A stretch of 64,000 bases of DNA from Promethearchaeota archaeon. Lineage in GTDB: Archaea; Asgardarchaeota; Lokiarchaeia; Sigyniarchaeales; SOKP01. Both the position numbers and the translations under genes were made by a program. The notes beneath the pieces are model-generated. The model saw nothing but the letters and a program-made list of their open reading frames with translations, was not told where the DNA came from and ran no database searches. Numbering within the stretch: position 1 is the stretch's first letter; every line of letters starts with the position of its first letter. The stretch is from positions 1 to 64,000 of the forward strand of contig JAHPZA010000009.1 in the NCBI GenBank assembly GCA_019058445.1. Direction: 5' to 3'. This document shows positions 44,167 to 54,500 of this stretch, piece after piece.

Positions 44167-45879
44167 TTATTCTAATTCTATTGGTTCGATCTTCTTGAGT
44201 TTCTTAAATTTCTTAACTTTAGTGTTTTTTATTACATTACCTCTAATGAAAACCATCGAGACTTGTCCAAGATACTCCAAGTTTTCGAAAGGATTTCCAG
44301 GTACAACCTGAATATCTGCCGACTTGTTAATTTCTATACTTCCTGTAATATCTCCAACACCGATAATTTCAGCATTGTTTTTTGTAGCGTAATATATTGC
44401 CTCTTGATTCGACATTCCCGTATATTTAACTAAATATACAAGTTCTTTCCATAGATCATAATGTGGCACATAGGGGACAGAAGCGTCAGTTCCCACGCCA
44501 AATCTAATATCTTCCTTATATGCTCGTTGTACTGCCTTAATCATGCCAAGTTCGATAATTTTTGCGTTTTCACGTTTAACAGGGGTAATTTTTGTGTCTT
44601 TTGCTGGAAGTGTGGCCAAACCCATTCCCGCTGAGATTGTAGGGACGACTGCTGTATAACCTCGAAGAGTCTTCGGATTATTTTTAAACATATCAATGAG
44701 ATCATCAGTGATTTCTGCGCCATGCTCAATCGTATCAACTCCACCTAACAAAGCTTCTTTCATTCCCTCTGTGCTCTCGCAATGCGTAGCGATAAGTAAA
44801 TTACCTCTGTGTGCTTCAATACACGCAATTACAATTTCTTCAACCGTCATTTGTGGCCTCCCGGCTTCACCAACCATCCTTGCATCCATAACTCCACCCG
44901 TACTTAAAATTTTAATATGATCAACTTCATTTCTAATATTTCTCCTTACCGCTTTTCTAATTTCTCCAGTGTCATCGACTGCAAAGCCAAACCACTCTCC
45001 ATGCCCTCCTGTTGGACAAATACCTCTGCCAGCACATAAAAGTCTAGGCGCTATTAATTCCCCTTTTTCAATTTTCTTTCGCAATTTGATGTCAAAATAC
45101 ATTGGCTCCCCCATAGATCGTAAAGTGGTTACTCCCGCATTAAGCGAAACTAAGGCGTGCTTTTTCATTGATCTCATCATATAATACTTTCCAATTGGAG
45201 TTTCAAGAATTTTGGCAATTTTTTTTAATTTTTCCGAATCGATTTCCATTAATTTTGTAGGTTTTCCGCTACCAAATATATGACAATGGGCGTTAATTAA
45301 TCCTGGAAGGACATACTTTCCTTTTAAATCAATAATTTTATAATCTTTAGGAATTTCAATATCGTCCTTTTTGCCTACAGCAGTAATAAGTCCCGGCACT
45401 TCTCCCTCTTCAACAATATTTTTTACTAATATAATTCCATCATTAATTATTTTGCTATCTTTATGACCATCGATAATTCCACAATTAATAATTGCAAGAT
45501 TCTTTTTTGGTTCTTTCTTCTTTAATCGTTTGAGCCACGAGATAATTTTAATCATCGAGATTATGTTGATTATGATGCTAATAATTGACACGATCCAATA
45601 CCATAATAAAGATAACCAGCTAGATTCTAGATGAGCAATATTTAAACTTAGTTCATATATACCAAAATCTAAATATCCAAGAAGTTCTAATATCCCTAAA
45701 GGAATTCCTATGAATGGGATTATCCAAGGATATACTGCCAAAAATCCTACAATTATGTATGACAGCATTCCAAGTACGCCCCTTAGTGTTCCATATGTTA
45801 TCCATGCTAATATTGAGACAAGTAATGCAAATAATAAAAGACAGGAAAATCGGTTTGATGATGATTTATTTTCACTCAT
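44167..45879 (-). CDS. Membrane-anchored amidohydrolase (imidazolonepropionase/prolidase-like)
   Basis: A 570-aa protein combining about four N-terminal membrane helices (residues 10-120) with a complete cytoplasmic-type amidohydrolase. Catalytic features: GLINAHCHIFG (H-x-H), HIKILSTGG (bridging lysine region), ATHCEST, TIEHGAEI and the final VGTDASVPYVPH aspartate. The beta-sandwich flanks before and after are present (ADIQVVPGNPFENL). Related enzymes cleave cyclic amides or dipeptides. Fusion to a membrane domain is unusual. AAGGAG precedes the ATG by 9 nt. Confidence 0.85.
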   Translation of the reverse strand: MSENKSSSNRFSCLLLFALLVSILAWITYGTLRGVLGMLSYIIVGFLAVYPWIIPFIGIPLGILELLGYLDFGIYELSLNIAHLESSWLSLLWYWIVSIISIIINIISMIKIISWLKRLKKKEPKKNLAIINCGIIDGHKDSKIINDGIILVKNIVEEGEVPGLITAVGKKDDIEIPKDYKIIDLKGKYVLPGLINAHCHIFGSGKPTKLMEIDSEKLKKIAKILETPIGKYYMMRSMKKHALVSLNAGVTTLRSMGEPMYFDIKLRKKIEKGELIAPRLLCAGRGICPTGGHGEWFGFAVDDTGEIRKAVRRNIRNEVDHIKILSTGGVMDARMVGEAGRPQMTVEEIVIACIEAHRGNLLIATHCESTEGMKEALLGGVDTIEHGAEITDDLIDMFKNNPKTLRGYTAVVPTISAGMGLATLPAKDTKITPVKRENAKIIELGMIKAVQRAYKEDIRFGVGTDASVPYVPHYDLWKELVYLVKYTGMSNQEAIYYATKNNAEIIGVGDITGSIEINKSADIQVVPGNPFENLEYLGQVSMVFIRGNVIKNTKVKKFKKLKKIEPIELE

Positions 45880-45916
45880 TTCTATTTTTAACTCCTTAAT
45901 TTTTTGATTAAAAAAA

Positions 45917-47314
45917 TTAATGATATTCGATCGTTACTGAAGGATATTTTTTGAATACGGGTTTCTTAAGTTTCCAAAGTTCATCAGCTTGGTTTACCCA
46001 TTCATCGAATTCACTTGGATTTTCAGGGTAGGTTTCATAGTGTTTTTGAATTTTTCCAGCAAGACCGTTAGCTTTTAGTAGTTTCCGAACGTTTTTAAAT
46101 GATAATTTTCGCTTAAGAACCCCACCCAATAACCCTAAGGCAATTTTTAAGATTTCTCCAAATGTCATTTCAGCTTCGTATTCTTTATTAGGTTCTGGTA
46201 TTTCTCCCTTCCTACTCCGATAAATAATATTGCTTCCTACAAGATAATTCCATTCTTTTTCGGTGAAATTTAATATACCGGATAGTTGCATATAAAGCCC
46301 GGCAAATTTTGCTCCTTGATCCCTATAGTATCTTAGGTTAATGTCCCATAATTTTTCTTTAGACACATAATCATCTTGTTTTAGCGCTGTTTCTATCACA
46401 TCTGTTGCGACCATACATAACATCCATGTTGCAGTGACTCCGTGCCCTGAGAAAGGATATGTTATGACAGAAGCATCACCGATGCAAAGAAATCCGTCTC
46501 CTACTAATGAATAAGGGGGACGCCTATAAGGTGTAAATCCCCTTTCAGATTTAATAATTTCATAGGGGGGAAAATTTGCTTTCTTAAGAAGATCATCTCT
46601 TACTTTGGCAACATTTTCATATGATCCTGGTTGACCTACTCCAATAATTACACCGTTCTCAATATGACATGGCCCCAACCAAGCAAGATAATAAATAAAC
46701 CCATTGAGATGTTGAGGGTATGGTTCTTCAGGCTTAGACCACTTGATGTATTGCAATAGTACATACATCACATCGTTAGGACCTAATTTAAAAGTTTCAA
46801 CCCCGTAATCGGGGGGTAAAATAGTTCGAATCGCACCACTTGTACCAGATGCATCCACTACTAATCGAGCACGATATTCTATTTTTGTACCATTTTTATC
46901 TGCTTTTAATCCTATTATTTTATTATTTTCGAAAATGAGTTCAGTGAATTTACAATTAAATTCGAATTTACCACCATCCGACTCTACAACCTTATACATT
47001 CTTTGTAAAAAAAATGAAAGCCTAATTACCGTTTGAAGTGCTCTAATCTTCTTTTTAGTTTTAAAATCAGGAGCATTTACCGTGTCTTCCTCAAATACTC
47101 CAACTAATTCTGGATACCCCTCTTTGGGAGGTGGAATTCCTGCTTTCTTAATTCGATCCGTCTCAAAATGTATTACATCTAATCTTTTCCCGACTTCTTC
47201 CCTTTTATCTTTTTCAATAATAATTACTGAGAATCCCTTTTTGGCCAGAAGCCATCCAAGATAAGTTCCAGCAGTTCCAGCACCCACAATAACGATATCA
47301 TAATTTTCAACCAT
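45917..47314 (-). CDS. FAD-dependent oxidoreductase of the geranylgeranyl reductase family
   Basis: A 465-aa flavoprotein. The Rossmann motif IVIVGAGTAGTYLGWLLAKKG opens it; LVVDASGTSGAIR and the GDASVITYPFSGHG FAD-ribityl motif match the archaeal geranylgeranyl reductase group, which saturates isoprenoid chains of ether lipids. Homologues also act on other substrates, so the exact role is open. The start at 47314 is preferred over the TTG five codons earlier because GGAG sits 9 nt before this ATG. It is upstream of the membrane amidohydrolase on the same strand (37-bp gap). Confidence 0.82.
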   Translation of the reverse strand: MVENYDIVIVGAGTAGTYLGWLLAKKGFSVIIIEKDKREEVGKRLDVIHFETDRIKKAGIPPPKEGYPELVGVFEEDTVNAPDFKTKKKIRALQTVIRLSFFLQRMYKVVESDGGKFEFNCKFTELIFENNKIIGLKADKNGTKIEYRARLVVDASGTSGAIRTILPPDYGVETFKLGPNDVMYVLLQYIKWSKPEEPYPQHLNGFIYYLAWLGPCHIENGVIIGVGQPGSYENVAKVRDDLLKKANFPPYEIIKSERGFTPYRRPPYSLVGDGFLCIGDASVITYPFSGHGVTATWMLCMVATDVIETALKQDDYVSKEKLWDINLRYYRDQGAKFAGLYMQLSGILNFTEKEWNYLVGSNIIYRSRKGEIPEPNKEYEAEMTFGEILKIALGLLGGVLKRKLSFKNVRKLLKANGLAGKIQKHYETYPENPSEFDEWVNQADELWKLKKPVFKKYPSVTIEYH

Positions 47315-47430
47315 ATTTTCTAACTCCAAATAAAAAAATTTATTTCATTTAAATTAGATAATATTAATTAGTAATTAAATTATCAAGATTTCAAAACTGA
47401 ACAATTTTAAATAGTTTTACAAAATAAAAG

Positions 47431-47438
47431 TTTATATA
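47431..47438 (+). promoter_or_regulatory. TATA box of the QueT-like gene
   Basis: TTTATATA is preceded by the purine run AAAATAAAAG. It lies about 93 bp before the TTG start and just upstream of the inverted repeat at 47451-47498. Confidence 0.45.
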
Positions 47439-47450
47439 ACTTTCCAGTTT

Positions 47451-47498
47451 AATAGTGATATCATTAATGAGATTTTATTTTTTGCATAAATCACTATT
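47451..47498. promoter_or_regulatory. Inverted repeat in the leader of the QueT-like gene
   Basis: AATAGTGAT (47451-47459) and ATCACTATT (47490-47498) are perfect inverted copies separated by 30 nt. They begin 13 bp after the TATA box, so they cover the likely transcription start: a candidate operator, or an RNA stem in the leader. Confidence 0.4.
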
Positions 47499-47530
47499 TT
47501 AAATAGCTACTAATAGAGAGGTTGATCAAT

Positions 47531-48052
47531 TTGAATACGGAAAATAATGAGATCGAAAAAAGAGCTATTGGATATGAAAAGGGACTTGCTAGTTTGAGAG
47601 TAGGCATTATTTCTATTACTGCAGCTCTCTATATTGCTTTAGGTTATATTTTTCATGCAATAAGCTTCCTGGGATTACAATTTAGAGTAGCTGAATTAAT
47701 GGTTGGTATGTGTATAATATTTCCAATAGAAGGAATGATAGGGAAAATTATTGGTGTATTTATTGTTAATTTAACATCACCTTTAGGACCAATTGATTTG
47801 CTTAGTACCATTGTAAATATTCCGGCATTATATTGTATTATTTATTTCAGAAAAAAGGGAAAATTGAAATACTTTGGGGGCATTTTATACGCGATAATCA
47901 TTTCGCTTTATGTTGCTATAATTTTAAACCTTGTATTGGGTTTACCAATTTGGCTGATGTTCATTCAAGTATTTATTTCCGAAGCTATTTTAGCGTCTTT
48001 AGGGATTGCTCTCTTTGATAAGATTAAAACAATGCTAGAGATCGAAGATTAA
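47531..48052 (+). CDS. QueT-family ECF transporter S component-like protein
   Basis: A 173-aa membrane protein with five or six helices. ITAALYIALGYIFHAISFLGLQFRVAELM closely follows the QueT pattern, including the conserved Q-F-R-V-x-E. QueT proteins are S components for queuosine precursors; archaea would use them for a deazapurine or a related base. No ATPase or EcfT gene is adjacent, so it may borrow the one at 23-26 kb. The TTG at 47531 is chosen because AGAGAGG (47515-47521) is correctly spaced for it and abuts the earlier TTG at 47522. Confidence 0.75.
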   Translation: MNTENNEIEKRAIGYEKGLASLRVGIISITAALYIALGYIFHAISFLGLQFRVAELMVGMCIIFPIEGMIGKIIGVFIVNLTSPLGPIDLLSTIVNIPALYCIIYFRKKGKLKYFGGILYAIIISLYVAIILNLVLGLPIWLMFIQVFISEAILASLGIALFDKIKTMLEIED

Positions 48053-48175
48053 TATCTGTTAATTTTTCTGTTATGTAATTATAGTTCAAAATCAGTAATT
48101 TTATAATTCTCATTATATTTTGAAAATTAACTTTTAAATAATGATATTATCTTATTAAAGGGGTATTTTAATATT

Positions 48176-49375
48176 ATGAATAAAGCTAAGGTTTTCTGGG
48201 CTTCGCCAAATGAGATTGCTTCCTTAAGAAATACTGCAAAAAATATGGTTACAAATAATTTAGTAAAGACTCGATTGATATTGGATGAAATACTTGATAA
48301 TATCAATAAAGGTGATAAGGTAGCCGTTAAGGTTCATGTTGGAGAGGCATTAAATACTCATTACTTACGTCATGATTATGTACGTGAAGTGGTCGAGGCT
48401 ATTAAATCAAAGGGAGGAACTCCGACTCTTATAGAAACTCATGGAAGGGGGAATGAGTATGAGTTATTAGACATATGTGAAGACTATTCTGTATGTGTTG
48501 GTCACAGAAGAAAAACAGCTGATCATAATAAAATCGCCCATCTTCATGGATATACTGAATCAATTATCGGAGCACCGTTGAAATTTATTGATGGAGAAGA
48601 AGGATTGGAAGGAAAAATAGTTCCTATTAATGGAATTCATTTTAAAGATGTTTCCGTTGCGTCAGGATTATTTGAATTTGACAAGATGGTCGTTATTTCC
48701 CATTTTAAAGGGCATCCACAAGCAGGATTTGGTGGAGCGTTAAAACAGGTTGGGATAGGATGTGTAACCAAGAAAAATAAATTCTTAGCCCATATGGAAA
48801 AGGCATATGAGGTTAATTCTAAAAAATGTGATATCACAAAATGTAATAAGGAATGCATTACGGCATGTCCTGTAAATGCTATTGATATGAATGGAGAAAA
48901 AGCCTTAATTAATGCTTCTAAATGTTTTGGCTGTCATTTATGCGTGAAAAAGTGTCCTATAAAGAGAGCAATTAAAGCACCAAGAATGAATGAAGTGAAG
49001 GATTTTGTGGAAAGATTTATGGATAGTTTTGCCGCAGTTCTAAGTTTTGGACCTGAAAATATTCGTTACATTAATTTTGCTTTTGATATAACAATGATAT
49101 GTGATTGCACTCCAAATCCCGGAATGCCAGTAGTTCCTGACCTTGGAATTTTTGGCTCATCCGATCCAGTTGCAATAGATAAAGCATGCTTTGATGCCGA
49201 GACTAAAGCACCTGGACTTCCAATTCTAAATAAGGAAGATGAATGGAAAGAACCGTTACAAGCAGGAGTTGAAAAATTTGGAGCTATGATGGATATAGTT
49301 AAACCATATTATCAATTCGAAGCAGCACTCAAAAATAATATTGGCTCTATTGATTATGAATTAATAAAAATTTAA
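48176..49375 (+). CDS. DUF362 protein with two [4Fe-4S] ferredoxin motifs
   Basis: A 399-aa protein. The flanking DUF362 domain shows KVAVKVHVGEALNTHYLRHDYV and VISHFKGHPQAGFGGALKQVGIG. Between its halves (about residues 218-265) lies a two-cluster ferredoxin insert: KCNKECITACP and CFGCHLCVKKCP. Such proteins are iron-sulfur electron carriers or reductases of unknown substrate. AAGGGG lies about 14 nt before the ATG. Converges with the gene at 49409. Confidence 0.85.
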   Translation: MNKAKVFWASPNEIASLRNTAKNMVTNNLVKTRLILDEILDNINKGDKVAVKVHVGEALNTHYLRHDYVREVVEAIKSKGGTPTLIETHGRGNEYELLDICEDYSVCVGHRRKTADHNKIAHLHGYTESIIGAPLKFIDGEEGLEGKIVPINGIHFKDVSVASGLFEFDKMVVISHFKGHPQAGFGGALKQVGIGCVTKKNKFLAHMEKAYEVNSKKCDITKCNKECITACPVNAIDMNGEKALINASKCFGCHLCVKKCPIKRAIKAPRMNEVKDFVERFMDSFAAVLSFGPENIRYINFAFDITMICDCTPNPGMPVVPDLGIFGSSDPVAIDKACFDAETKAPGLPILNKEDEWKEPLQAGVEKFGAMMDIVKPYYQFEAALKNNIGSIDYELIKI

Positions 49376-49408
49376 ATTTACCAATAAAGAATTAAAAAAA
49401 TTATCATT

Positions 49409-50371
49409 TTAGACAAGTACTTTACCATCTTTTAGTATTTTTTCACCGTCAATTTCAATCGTAACTTCCTTCATAACACCATCATGATGAATATTGCTAT
49501 AAGTTTGGCCACCAATATTAATATTTTTACCCACTGCTAAATGAGCTGTTCCTTTCATCATTTTATCCCCTATGGTTCCAGTGGTATTTTTTAAGGTGTG
49601 GTTTGTCCCAATTCCTAGTTCCGCAATATTATTTCCATTTTCATCAGCAGCTTGAATTATAGCTCTGATCTTCGCAGCTTCTTCTGCACCTTCAATTTTT
49701 ACTGCTCGACCTTTTTCTACAAATATTTTTACGGGAGTGGTAATCCCACCTACTTTTTCAAACATCGTATCAATTATCCATAAACCTTCAGCGGTTCCTT
49801 CCACGGGTGCGATAGCTGCTTCAGCATATTCAGGAACAGCACCCCATGCGCCTGGGACTGCATGTCTGACTCGTAATGGTGCAGATATTCGGTTCTTAAT
49901 AGACAATGTAACATCAGTTCCAATTTTAGAAGTAATTCTTGCCTCGTTTCCATTAGTCAATATCTCTGATAATTTTTCTGTTAATTCTGTAATTTCAAAA
50001 ATATCTTCCCGTGTAATATCAGGTTTAATATAGGGTACACCGCCCACTCTTGCCCCAACATCGGTTGCGGCCCGTCTGGCATTCATATGCAAAAATAATT
50101 GAATAGTGCTATATGGGAGCACAGCCATAATTACATCAGACTTAAGCATCATCTTACTCACTTCTTCGGGAGGTTCAATTTGTATTTCTTCGTTATTAAC
50201 CATTAAAAGCGTTATATTTGCGCCTAAAGCCTCAGCTTCCTCCGCCAAAAGTTTTGCGTTCCTATTGAAACCTTTAGAATATATAATCAGGACATTCTCA
50301 TTTGGTTTTATTGCCATGCACGTATCCACAATTACTCTCGCTCCTTTCCGATAATCCAGCCTTTTACTCAT
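49409..50371 (-). CDS. M29 aminopeptidase-like/NicX-like metalloprotein
   Basis: A 320-aa protein resembling the aminopeptidase T (M29) and NicX dioxygenase family. Features: N-terminal MAIKPNENVLIIYSKG, AEEAEALGANITLLMV, then the metal-site half with GAVPEYAEAAIAPVEGTAEG, IAELGIGTNHTLKN, AHLAVGKNINIGGQ and SNIHHDGVM. The glutamate, histidine and aspartate in these last segments are the likely metal ligands. It is shorter than typical M29 peptidases (about 400 aa), nearer to NicX-like proteins. Substrate unknown. AATGAGG precedes the ATG. Confidence 0.78.
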   Translation of the reverse strand: MSKRLDYRKGARVIVDTCMAIKPNENVLIIYSKGFNRNAKLLAEEAEALGANITLLMVNNEEIQIEPPEEVSKMMLKSDVIMAVLPYSTIQLFLHMNARRAATDVGARVGGVPYIKPDITREDIFEITELTEKLSEILTNGNEARITSKIGTDVTLSIKNRISAPLRVRHAVPGAWGAVPEYAEAAIAPVEGTAEGLWIIDTMFEKVGGITTPVKIFVEKGRAVKIEGAEEAAKIRAIIQAADENGNNIAELGIGTNHTLKNTTGTIGDKMMKGTAHLAVGKNINIGGQTYSNIHHDGVMKEVTIEIDGEKILKDGKVLV

Positions 50372-50659
50372 ATACTCAAATGCCTCATTAAATTTTTTAT
50401 ATACTTTTTTAACACAAATAATTCATGCGATAGTTATAAAAGGAGAGGGAAAACTATTAATTTTTTTTCATTAATTTAAATATAACATTTGTGAAAATCA
50501 TAGAATAACCAATTATAAATTAAGTATTTTTATTTTACTAAGTTTTGAATTACATGCAGATTTCTGCTTATGTAAGAACAAATCTTAATTTTATAAAAAC
50601 TAAATTTATTAGCCCGCATATTCTGACTTTAATTAATTAACTAATTTTTTTAGAAGAGT

Positions 50660-51361
50660 ATGAGTTTTAAATTTCCAGCGAATCAAAAGTATAAGGAGCG
50701 GATCTGCTTTCATTGTAAAAAAAAGATCGATATTGCCGATTATTTTGTAACAAATAAATCAAAATATCCCATAGAAAAATTAATTCAATTATGGGAACAT
50801 GATAAACTGGAGTTTTATTGTTGCTTGTGTTATGATAGATATTTAAAGAGTGAGAATTTAACTAAATTAACCGCTAGTTTAATTGAAAAAGACCGGGAAA
50901 TTTTAAAATTACTAAAACTAAAGTATTCGATTGACCTTCAAATAGTAGATAAGATTGAATATAATACTATTGGGGTCACAATCCGAAATAAGCAAATTAC
51001 TGGATTGGGACTCTTTAAATGTGTTGAAAAATTTCCAGAGATAATTGCAATGCTTACGTCTCTTGAGAATTTGAATTTAGCTTGGAATTCACTAACAGAA
51101 TTACCTAAATCTATATGCAATCTCCATCATTTAAAGGTACTAGATTTGATAGGAAATAATTTGACTTCAATCCCCAAAGAAATAAGACTACTAACTTCTC
51201 TTGAGGAATTAGATTTAAGTTATAATAAATTAAGAAATATTCCAAATACAATAGGAGAGCTTCCGTCGCTAAGAACATTGAATTTAATACATAATGAGAT
51301 TATAATGATTCCAGAAAGCTTAAAAGAATTAGAATTAAATGGTCTTAAAATTCTGTTTTAA
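50660..51361 (+). CDS. Leucine-rich-repeat protein with N-terminal zinc knuckle
   Basis: A 233-aa protein. Residues about 14-62 hold two Cys pairs (CFHCKKKIDIADYF; CCLCYDRYL), a probable zinc-binding module. The C-terminal half has about four leucine-rich repeats of the form LENLNLAWNSLTELPKSI, LKVLDLIGNNLTSIPKEI and LEELDLSYNKLRNIPNTI. This LRR type (xxLxxLxLxxNxLxxLP) is common in eukaryotes and recurrent in Asgard genomes. It probably binds a protein partner. There is no signal peptide, so it is cytoplasmic. Confidence 0.85.
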   Translation: MSFKFPANQKYKERICFHCKKKIDIADYFVTNKSKYPIEKLIQLWEHDKLEFYCCLCYDRYLKSENLTKLTASLIEKDREILKLLKLKYSIDLQIVDKIEYNTIGVTIRNKQITGLGLFKCVEKFPEIIAMLTSLENLNLAWNSLTELPKSICNLHHLKVLDLIGNNLTSIPKEIRLLTSLEELDLSYNKLRNIPNTIGELPSLRTLNLIHNEIIMIPESLKELELNGLKILF

Positions 51362-51574
51362 AAACAACAATAATTTAATATAATTTTTATAGTTAATCTT
51401 GTAGGTTAATCCAATTATAGGGAATTTAATAGGAACTTCTACTTTATTAGAAAGGACTAGTTTTAAAAATTAGAATTTTTGATATTAATATAATTTAGTC
51501 ATTATTTATCAAAATTTGAACAATATTTATAATCTAATATAAAAAAAAATTCAAAAAAAGAGGAGAAATAATCA

Positions 51575-54500
51575 ATGAAAAACAAAAAAATTATTCTATT
51601 GTTTTTTATAGTGTGTATGAATTTCTCTATGCTAATTGTAGCAACTAATAAACCAATTAAACAGAGTAATAACACTCCAGGTACTTTAAAAACATCTCAA
51701 ACAGAAGCAGGAGGAAAAGTCTTCACCACTAGACAAGAGACATTTTATAATTGTTACATCAATAATAAACAGCCAGCGCTAAATAACTTACCAAAAATAA
51801 ATATTCCTAATTATATTCTTTCAAGTGCATCAATGAATTTTGAGGAAATTTTAGCTCATAATTTCACTTACGAACTGGAACCAGAATATACAGCGGCTTT
51901 TAAAACCAGTTCTTATACAGAACCTACTTATGTATATCAAAAATTCTGGGTTGAACGAAGTCAATATATTAATAATGTCAGCATTTATATATTAGATGAA
52001 ATAAATGAAAATGATTATAATGAGCAAAATTCATGGGAAGTTGCTATATTGAATTGCTCAAATGACTTATATGGAACACCGAATGAAACAATACAATCAC
52101 CATTAGTAATACCTCATCCCCGGAATGCAATTCCTCACTGGGAACTTTTTGACTTTTTAAATTCTGAAATAGGATCTATCTTTTTAGATAAAGATAACAC
52201 AAACTTTACAATAGAAAATGGATTCATTAAATACTGGTTCGCACTAAGAATAAAAATACCTCCTAATGATTTTTGGCAAGGAGGTGGGGAAAAATATCTT
52301 TTCTTCAATCCAGATGGCGATGATCCCACTGATATTGGAGAGGGTGCAACTTTCGCCAGAGGTCAGTTTGGCTATGGTTCTCACCGTAAAGCTTATTCTC
52401 ATACTAATGTAAGTGCGATTAATGTTATAAATGGCACTAAAAAAAGCGGTGGAATCCCTTCTTTCGCATTTATGGATAATGACAGATTTTTAGCTCAATC
52501 AAATTCTAATAATTTAACATTAAACGCCACACTTGATTTTAGTTTTGGAGATGATTGGTTGTTCTGGTTTATCAAAGAAAGGCTTCCCAGTGTATGGGAT
52601 ACTGAATATAAACCCATATTTGGATTGGAATGGGAAGAATTCTGGAATCTATTGCATCCTTATCTACTATTTGGATTTGACTTTAATATCGTAACAAACA
52701 TAAGCGACTTTAGTGATATACTTACTGCTGATATATTTCTATTCAATTCAACGGATAATACATGGATGAATGTATCCCAGTATATGAATGTTAAACAAGA
52801 AGATGAAACATTAATTACTGTCAATGTTAGAGACCGTGAAGGGAAAGATGATATCTTGTCATTAATGGGGGATGGGATGGCCTACCCAGCGCCAAATGAA
52901 CATCGGAATTATAATCTTACTGTTAAATTTAACTATACAAGTAATGGTGCTGTTTTTAACGTATCATTTGATGAATTCACTATAGATGTTCTTACTTTAT
53001 ATGAAATTTCTGATCTTCAGATATTTGATCCCGGTATAAAAGATTTATTTTATCCCATTAAAGCAACGGTAGACCCGACTACTGGAAGCACATTAGAAAA
53101 TTATAATTTAGATGTATTAGAATTAAATGATGGTAATTATTTTATAGCAAATTCTATAGATGATAATCTTACAATTGAATTTGAATTTAACTTAGTTCCC
53201 TATTTGAACAGTTCATTATGGAATATGGACCAATATGAATATCAATATGTTTACCCAAATCCCACGATCCCTGAAATGACTTTGCGTCTTAGTTCTAAGG
53301 TAAGTATAAAGGGAAACTCTTCAGTGCAAAATAATCTAACTACTGCTCTGTTAGAAGTTTATGTACCCGAAGAAATGGATTGGTTTCCAATTTGGGGAGA
53401 AAATTTATTAGCTCATGAGGAAGAGTTTCAAATACCTGCTTGGATAAATGTTACAAGCTCTTTATTTATTCTACAAATGATAAATTCTTCGGCTCAAAAA
53501 AATTCACTTAAATTTCGGTTAAGATATGAATGGAATGATGCTCAAACACCCCCTCCCGGAGGTTTTAATGTTACCATTGATGAGTTTAGTTTCGATATCA
53601 CCGTTCAAAATGCTAGGTCTTCAGATTTCGCTACGATGATTGGTTACGGGTATAATAATACTTCAGTAAAGCCCCCTGATATTTCCATGAAAGTTCAGGG
53701 CACAAGTGTGGCAAATGATAGTACATGGAGTGGTGCCATTGCTAATGGTAGTCCCTCTTTGGACGGGAATTTTGAATTTAATATAACATCCCGATGGGAG
53801 GCTGTTAGTTTTAATGTGACTATTTCATATACCATTTATAAATACATTATTGACCTAGATTTTAAGAAAAGTATAAAATCTCAGTATATGACAGGAACGA
53901 ATTATTTTACAGTTGAAGTAACAGATGATAATGGTAATGAACTGGAAGATATCGAATTACTTTTCGAACTTTTGGATAGCGATGATAAAGTTGTAGATGA
54001 GGATACTGCTATTACAAATGAGGATGGCGAAGCTAAGGGGTCATTAGATTTTGATGAAGTGGGAGATGGATATAAGATTAAAGTCAGTTTTGAAGAAGAT
54101 AGTATCTATGCTGAAGAGGATATAGAGTCGGACGAATTCAGAATAGTAGATGAAACAACCTTGTTTATTGATAATGTTCTATTTTTTCTGCCATATATAT
54201 TAATCGCTGTTGCCGGGATTACTATATTTGCCACAGTTAGGCATCATAGAATGAATAAATTACGCAGGTTCTGGGCAGGAGAGGCACTTACTTTGGATGA
54301 TTTACTTAAAATTAGTTACCTTTTAATAATACATAAAGACGCAGGGGTGACAATATATAATAAGCAGGTTTCAATGGAACTTGATTCTGATTTGATCGGT
54401 GGATTTCTCACAGCAATTTCTCAATTCAGGAGTGAGCTTAAGAAAGATTCAATTCCTAAATCCGCAGATCAAGGGATTGAAATGGATTATTATGATTTTA

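Noticed and set aside
44696..45184. Plus-strand open frames opposite the membrane amidohydrolase
   Set aside because: They lie entirely within a gene with intact catalytic motifs on the other strand.
47522..47530. QueT-like protein starting at TTG 47522
   Set aside because: That codon abuts the AGAGAGG ribosome binding site; the TTG at 47531 has correct spacing.
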